A DNA stretch of 7,763 nucleotides from positions 1 through 7,763 of the forward strand of contig CAMWXF010000068.1 in NCBI GenBank assembly GCA_947178115.1. Reading direction: 5' to 3'. Position numbers and translations under genes: made by a program. The notes under the pieces were generated by a model, which worked only from the letters and a program-made list of their open reading frames with translations, was not told where the DNA came from and did not search any database. Of the stretch, positions 5,789-7,763 are shown piece after piece. The stretch's first letter is position 1. Every line of letters starts with the position of its first letter. The DNA comes from an uncultured Lachnospiraceae bacterium. GTDB taxonomy: Bacteria > Bacillota > Clostridia > Lachnospirales > Lachnospiraceae.

Positions 5789-5816
5789 CAGAATTAGAAA
5801 GGTGTGTGACAGGAAT

Positions 5817-7562
5817 ATGAGAAAGGACAGGAGAACTGTGCGGAATATTGCTCTTGTGATGGCACTGTGCCTGATGTTCGTGACTTCCTGTGGGAAGGCG
5901 GAGGAAGTACCGCAGACGGAAGGTGCGGAAACGGAGACAGGCGGCGCGGCGGATACACAGCAGAGCGATATGGCGGAAGCTGAGAGTGAGGAAGCGGTGG
6001 CGCAGGGGCAGCCGGATATCACGGATACGATCCCTCTGAATGTCATTGACGATAATTATCGTACCTATTATGAGGTGTTTGTATATTCCTTCTACGATAG
6101 TAACGGGGATGGGATCGGTGATCTGCAAGGGCTGATTTCCAAGCTGGATTATATCAATGACGGAGATGATACGACCGACACGGACTTAGGGTGTAACGGG
6201 ATCTGGCTTATGCCGGTTCATCCGTCACCGACTTATCATAAGTATGATGTGACGGATTATTACGATATTGACCCAGTATACGGCACGGTGGACGATTTCA
6301 AGGAATTTCTTGCGGCATGTGATGAGAGAGGGATCAAGGTTATCATGGATCTGGTGTTAAATCATTCATCCTCCAAGCATCCTTGGTTTCAGGAAGCGTG
6401 TACCTATCTGAAAGACCTTGGGGAGGCCGAACCGAACGTGGAGGAGTGCACATATTTTGATTATTATCACTTTTCCAAGGAAGAGCAAAGCGGCTACTAT
6501 AAAGTGGCGGGAACGGATTGGTACTATGAGGGACAGTTTTGGAGCGAGATGCCGGATCTGAATCTGGATTGTGAGGCGCTTCGGGATGAGATCGCGAAGA
6601 TTACCGAGTACTGGCTGGATATGGGTGTAGGCGGCTTCCGACTGGATGCGGTTAAGGAATATTATACTGACGGACAGCAGGAAAATATTGATTTTCTGGC
6701 ATGGTTGACTGGAGTAGTCAAGGGGCAGAAGGATGATGCGTATCTGGTAGGAGAGGCTTGGCTCAATATTAATGAATATTCCAGATACTATGCCAGCGGT
6801 ATGGACAGTCTCTTTAACTTTGCTTTTGCGGGAGCGGAGGGCGTTATCGCAAAGGTTATGAACGGTACATCGGCGGAGAAGTACGGCACTTCCTGTGCGT
6901 CACTTACAGAGACTTTCGGACAGTATAATGAAAACTATATTGACGCGCCTTTTTATACAAACCACGATATGGCGAGAAGTGTCGGTTATTATGTAGGAGA
7001 AAATTCCTTAAACCGCGTGAAGATGGCAGGAGCGATGAATCTGTTTATGAGCGGTTCTGCTTTTGTCTATTACGGCGAGGAACTGGGCATGAAAGGATCC
7101 GGCAAGGATGAGAATAAGCGTGCACCCATGTACTGGAGTAAGGACGCGAAGACGGAAGGCATGTGCGACGGTCCTGCAGATATGGATTCTTTCGAGATGA
7201 AGTATGACAGCTTGGAGGAACAGCAGCCGGATGGCAGTTCGATCTACAATTACTATAAGAAGGCGATCAAGGTCAGAAACCAGAATCCCGAAATTGCCAG
7301 AGGAACGGCAGAATATCTGGATCAAGTATCCGGTGAAAAGGTATGTGTGCTTCGTAAGGTATACGACGGTTCGGAAGTGCTTCTCGTGTTCAACACGGGT
7401 GCAGAGAATGAGACGGTAGATTTGAGCAGTATTACGCTGAATGGCAATGCAGTGGGAGATAACACAGAGGTGCGGGCAACGCTCACTACAGGAGATGAGG
7501 CGGTTACGATCGAGAATGGTGTGGCGACGATGCCGGGGTACTCGGTGCTGGTAGTGAAGTAG
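5817..7562 (+). CDS. Extracellular GH13 alpha-amylase-type lipoprotein
   Basis: This predicted membrane-anchored glycoside hydrolase cleaves alpha-1,4-glucan outside the cell to feed the adjacent importer. From ATG 5817 it is 581 aa. The signal ends in lipobox VTSC (Cys25), followed by an acidic Glu/Ala-rich linker to about residue 70. The GH13 barrel follows, with calcium-site-like DSNGDGIGD at 94-102, DLVLNHSS at 178-185, MPDLN at 245-249, GFRLDAV with nucleophile Asp277, GEAW with acid/base Glu313, and NHD with Asp384. The C-terminal roughly 100 residues look like domain C. No carbohydrate-binding module is evident. MPDLN is the region-V signature of the group intermediate between oligo-1,6-glucosidases and neopullulanases (GH13_36), so debranching, neopullulanase-like or transglycosylating activity is possible. 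AGGA (5811-5814) lies only 2 bases from ATG 5817. GTG 5838, after AGGAG (5829-5833), is an alternative giving MRNIALVMALCLMFVTSC. The gene is behind a terminator-like hairpin. Confidence 0.9.
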   Translation: MRKDRRTVRNIALVMALCLMFVTSCGKAEEVPQTEGAETETGGAADTQQSDMAEAESEEAVAQGQPDITDTIPLNVIDDNYRTYYEVFVYSFYDSNGDGIGDLQGLISKLDYINDGDDTTDTDLGCNGIWLMPVHPSPTYHKYDVTDYYDIDPVYGTVDDFKEFLAACDERGIKVIMDLVLNHSSSKHPWFQEACTYLKDLGEAEPNVEECTYFDYYHFSKEEQSGYYKVAGTDWYYEGQFWSEMPDLNLDCEALRDEIAKITEYWLDMGVGGFRLDAVKEYYTDGQQENIDFLAWLTGVVKGQKDDAYLVGEAWLNINEYSRYYASGMDSLFNFAFAGAEGVIAKVMNGTSAEKYGTSCASLTETFGQYNENYIDAPFYTNHDMARSVGYYVGENSLNRVKMAGAMNLFMSGSAFVYYGEELGMKGSGKDENKRAPMYWSKDAKTEGMCDGPADMDSFEMKYDSLEEQQPDGSSIYNYYKKAIKVRNQNPEIARGTAEYLDQVSGEKVCVLRKVYDGSEVLLVFNTGAENETVDLSSITLNGNAVGDNTEVRATLTTGDEAVTIENGVATMPGYSVLVVK

Positions 7563-7598
7563 CGCTAATGAAAATACCAATCATGCAACGTATAAACA

Positions 7599-7631
7599 AA
7601 AACCTCGAAGGTTCCGTGCCTTCGAGGTTTT
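7599..7631 (+). terminator. Intrinsic terminator after the amylase gene
   Basis: AAAACCTCGAAGG (7599-7611) pairs perfectly with CCTTCGAGGTTTT (7619-7631) around a 7-base loop. The stem begins 37 bases after the amylase stop and ends in TTTT. A-richness before the stem and T-richness at its end would let it work in both directions. It closes the transcription unit. Confidence 0.88.
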
Positions 7632-7672
7632 CGCTTGTGTAAAAGGGGAATTCTTCCGGAATTGCTATAACC

Positions 7673-7701
7673 GACTTGACTTCCGTGATCAAGTCTATAA
7701 T
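7673..7701 (+). promoter_or_regulatory. Dyad followed by a -10-like box, possible promoter/operator of a lost downstream gene
   Basis: GACTTGA (7673-7679) and TCAAGTC (7689-7695) form a 7-bp inverted repeat directly before TATAAT (7696-7701). TTGACT (7676-7681) could be a -35 box, but the spacer would be only 14 bases, which is too short for a good sigma-A promoter. The downstream gene is cut off, because genomic sequence ends at about 7701. Confidence 0.3.
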
Positions 7702-7763
7702 CTGGCTGTTATACACATCTGACGCTGCCGACGACTCCTTACGTGTAGATCTCGGTGGTCGCC
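7702..7763. other. Illumina Nextera adapter contamination (not genomic)
   Basis: Bases 7702-7720 match the reverse complement of the Tn5 mosaic end at 17 of 19 positions. GACGCTGCCGACGA (7721-7734) is the exact remainder of the Nextera read-1 adapter. CTCCTTAC (7735-7742) sits where the i5 index belongs; its reverse complement, GTAAGGAG, is the index I know as S505. Bases 7743-7763 (GTGTAGATCTCGG, then TGGTCGCC) exactly match the reverse complement of the P5 flow-cell oligo. The order and spacing are those of a library read running through a short insert. The two mosaic-end mismatches are at 7705 and 7708. Confidence 0.97.

Noticed and set aside
5727..5816. TTG start at 5727 extending the amylase by 30 residues
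   Set aside because: The extension would translate through the perfect terminator-like hairpin at 5755-5788, has no ribosome binding site, and would push the lipoprotein signal to an internal position (lipobox Cys at residue 55).
7504..7716. Minus-strand reading frame starting at 7716
   Set aside because: Its start lies in the adapter tail, it runs through the terminator stem, and it overlaps the amylase 3' end antisense.

Overview
This window looks like a maltodextrin/starch utilisation locus from an anaerobic gut-type Firmicute, most likely a Lachnospiraceae relative of Roseburia, Eubacterium rectale or Butyrivibrio. That placement is an inference. It rests on moderate GC, strong AGGAGG-like ribosome binding sites, Gram-positive lipoprotein signals, an Ala/Asp/Pro-rich linker after the lipidated cysteine of the solute-binding protein, and the gene set. 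All five genes lie on the + strand.

Layout. Bases 1-225 are a non-coding control region with a TTGACA promoter and inverted repeats that look like LacI-family operators. Bases 226-1716 encode a cytoplasmic GH77 4-alpha-glucanotransferase (malQ-type, GTG start). The next 176 bases are packed with dyads: two abutting perfect palindromes, a dyad overlapping a candidate extended -10 promoter, and a leader hairpin. Then comes a CUT1-type maltodextrin importer: binding lipoprotein (1893-3239), permease MalF-type (3346-4758) and permease MalG-type (4758-5624, sharing one base with the malF stop). A strong hairpin without a U-tract separates malE from malF. After malG come three consecutive hairpins, the last terminator-like, and only 28 bases later the start of a GH13 alpha-amylase-type lipoprotein (5817-7562). 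An intrinsic terminator follows at 7599-7631.

How the genes work together (inferred from the families). The surface-anchored amylase shortens starch or glycogen chains outside the cell. MalE captures the maltodextrins, and MalF/MalG move them inward using an ATPase that is not in this window (a shared MsmX/MalK-type protein is expected). MalQ then disproportionates the internal oligosaccharides.

The last 62 bases (7702-7763) are not genomic. They match the reverse complement of the Illumina Nextera P5 side: mosaic end, read-1 adapter, an 8-base i5 index and the flow-cell sequence. The contig ends in untrimmed adapter.

I see no previously undescribed system. The points most worth a second look are the adapter tail, a Lys in place of the near-invariant Arg two residues before the MalQ nucleophile, the amylase gene sitting behind a terminator-like hairpin, and the dense palindromes between genes.
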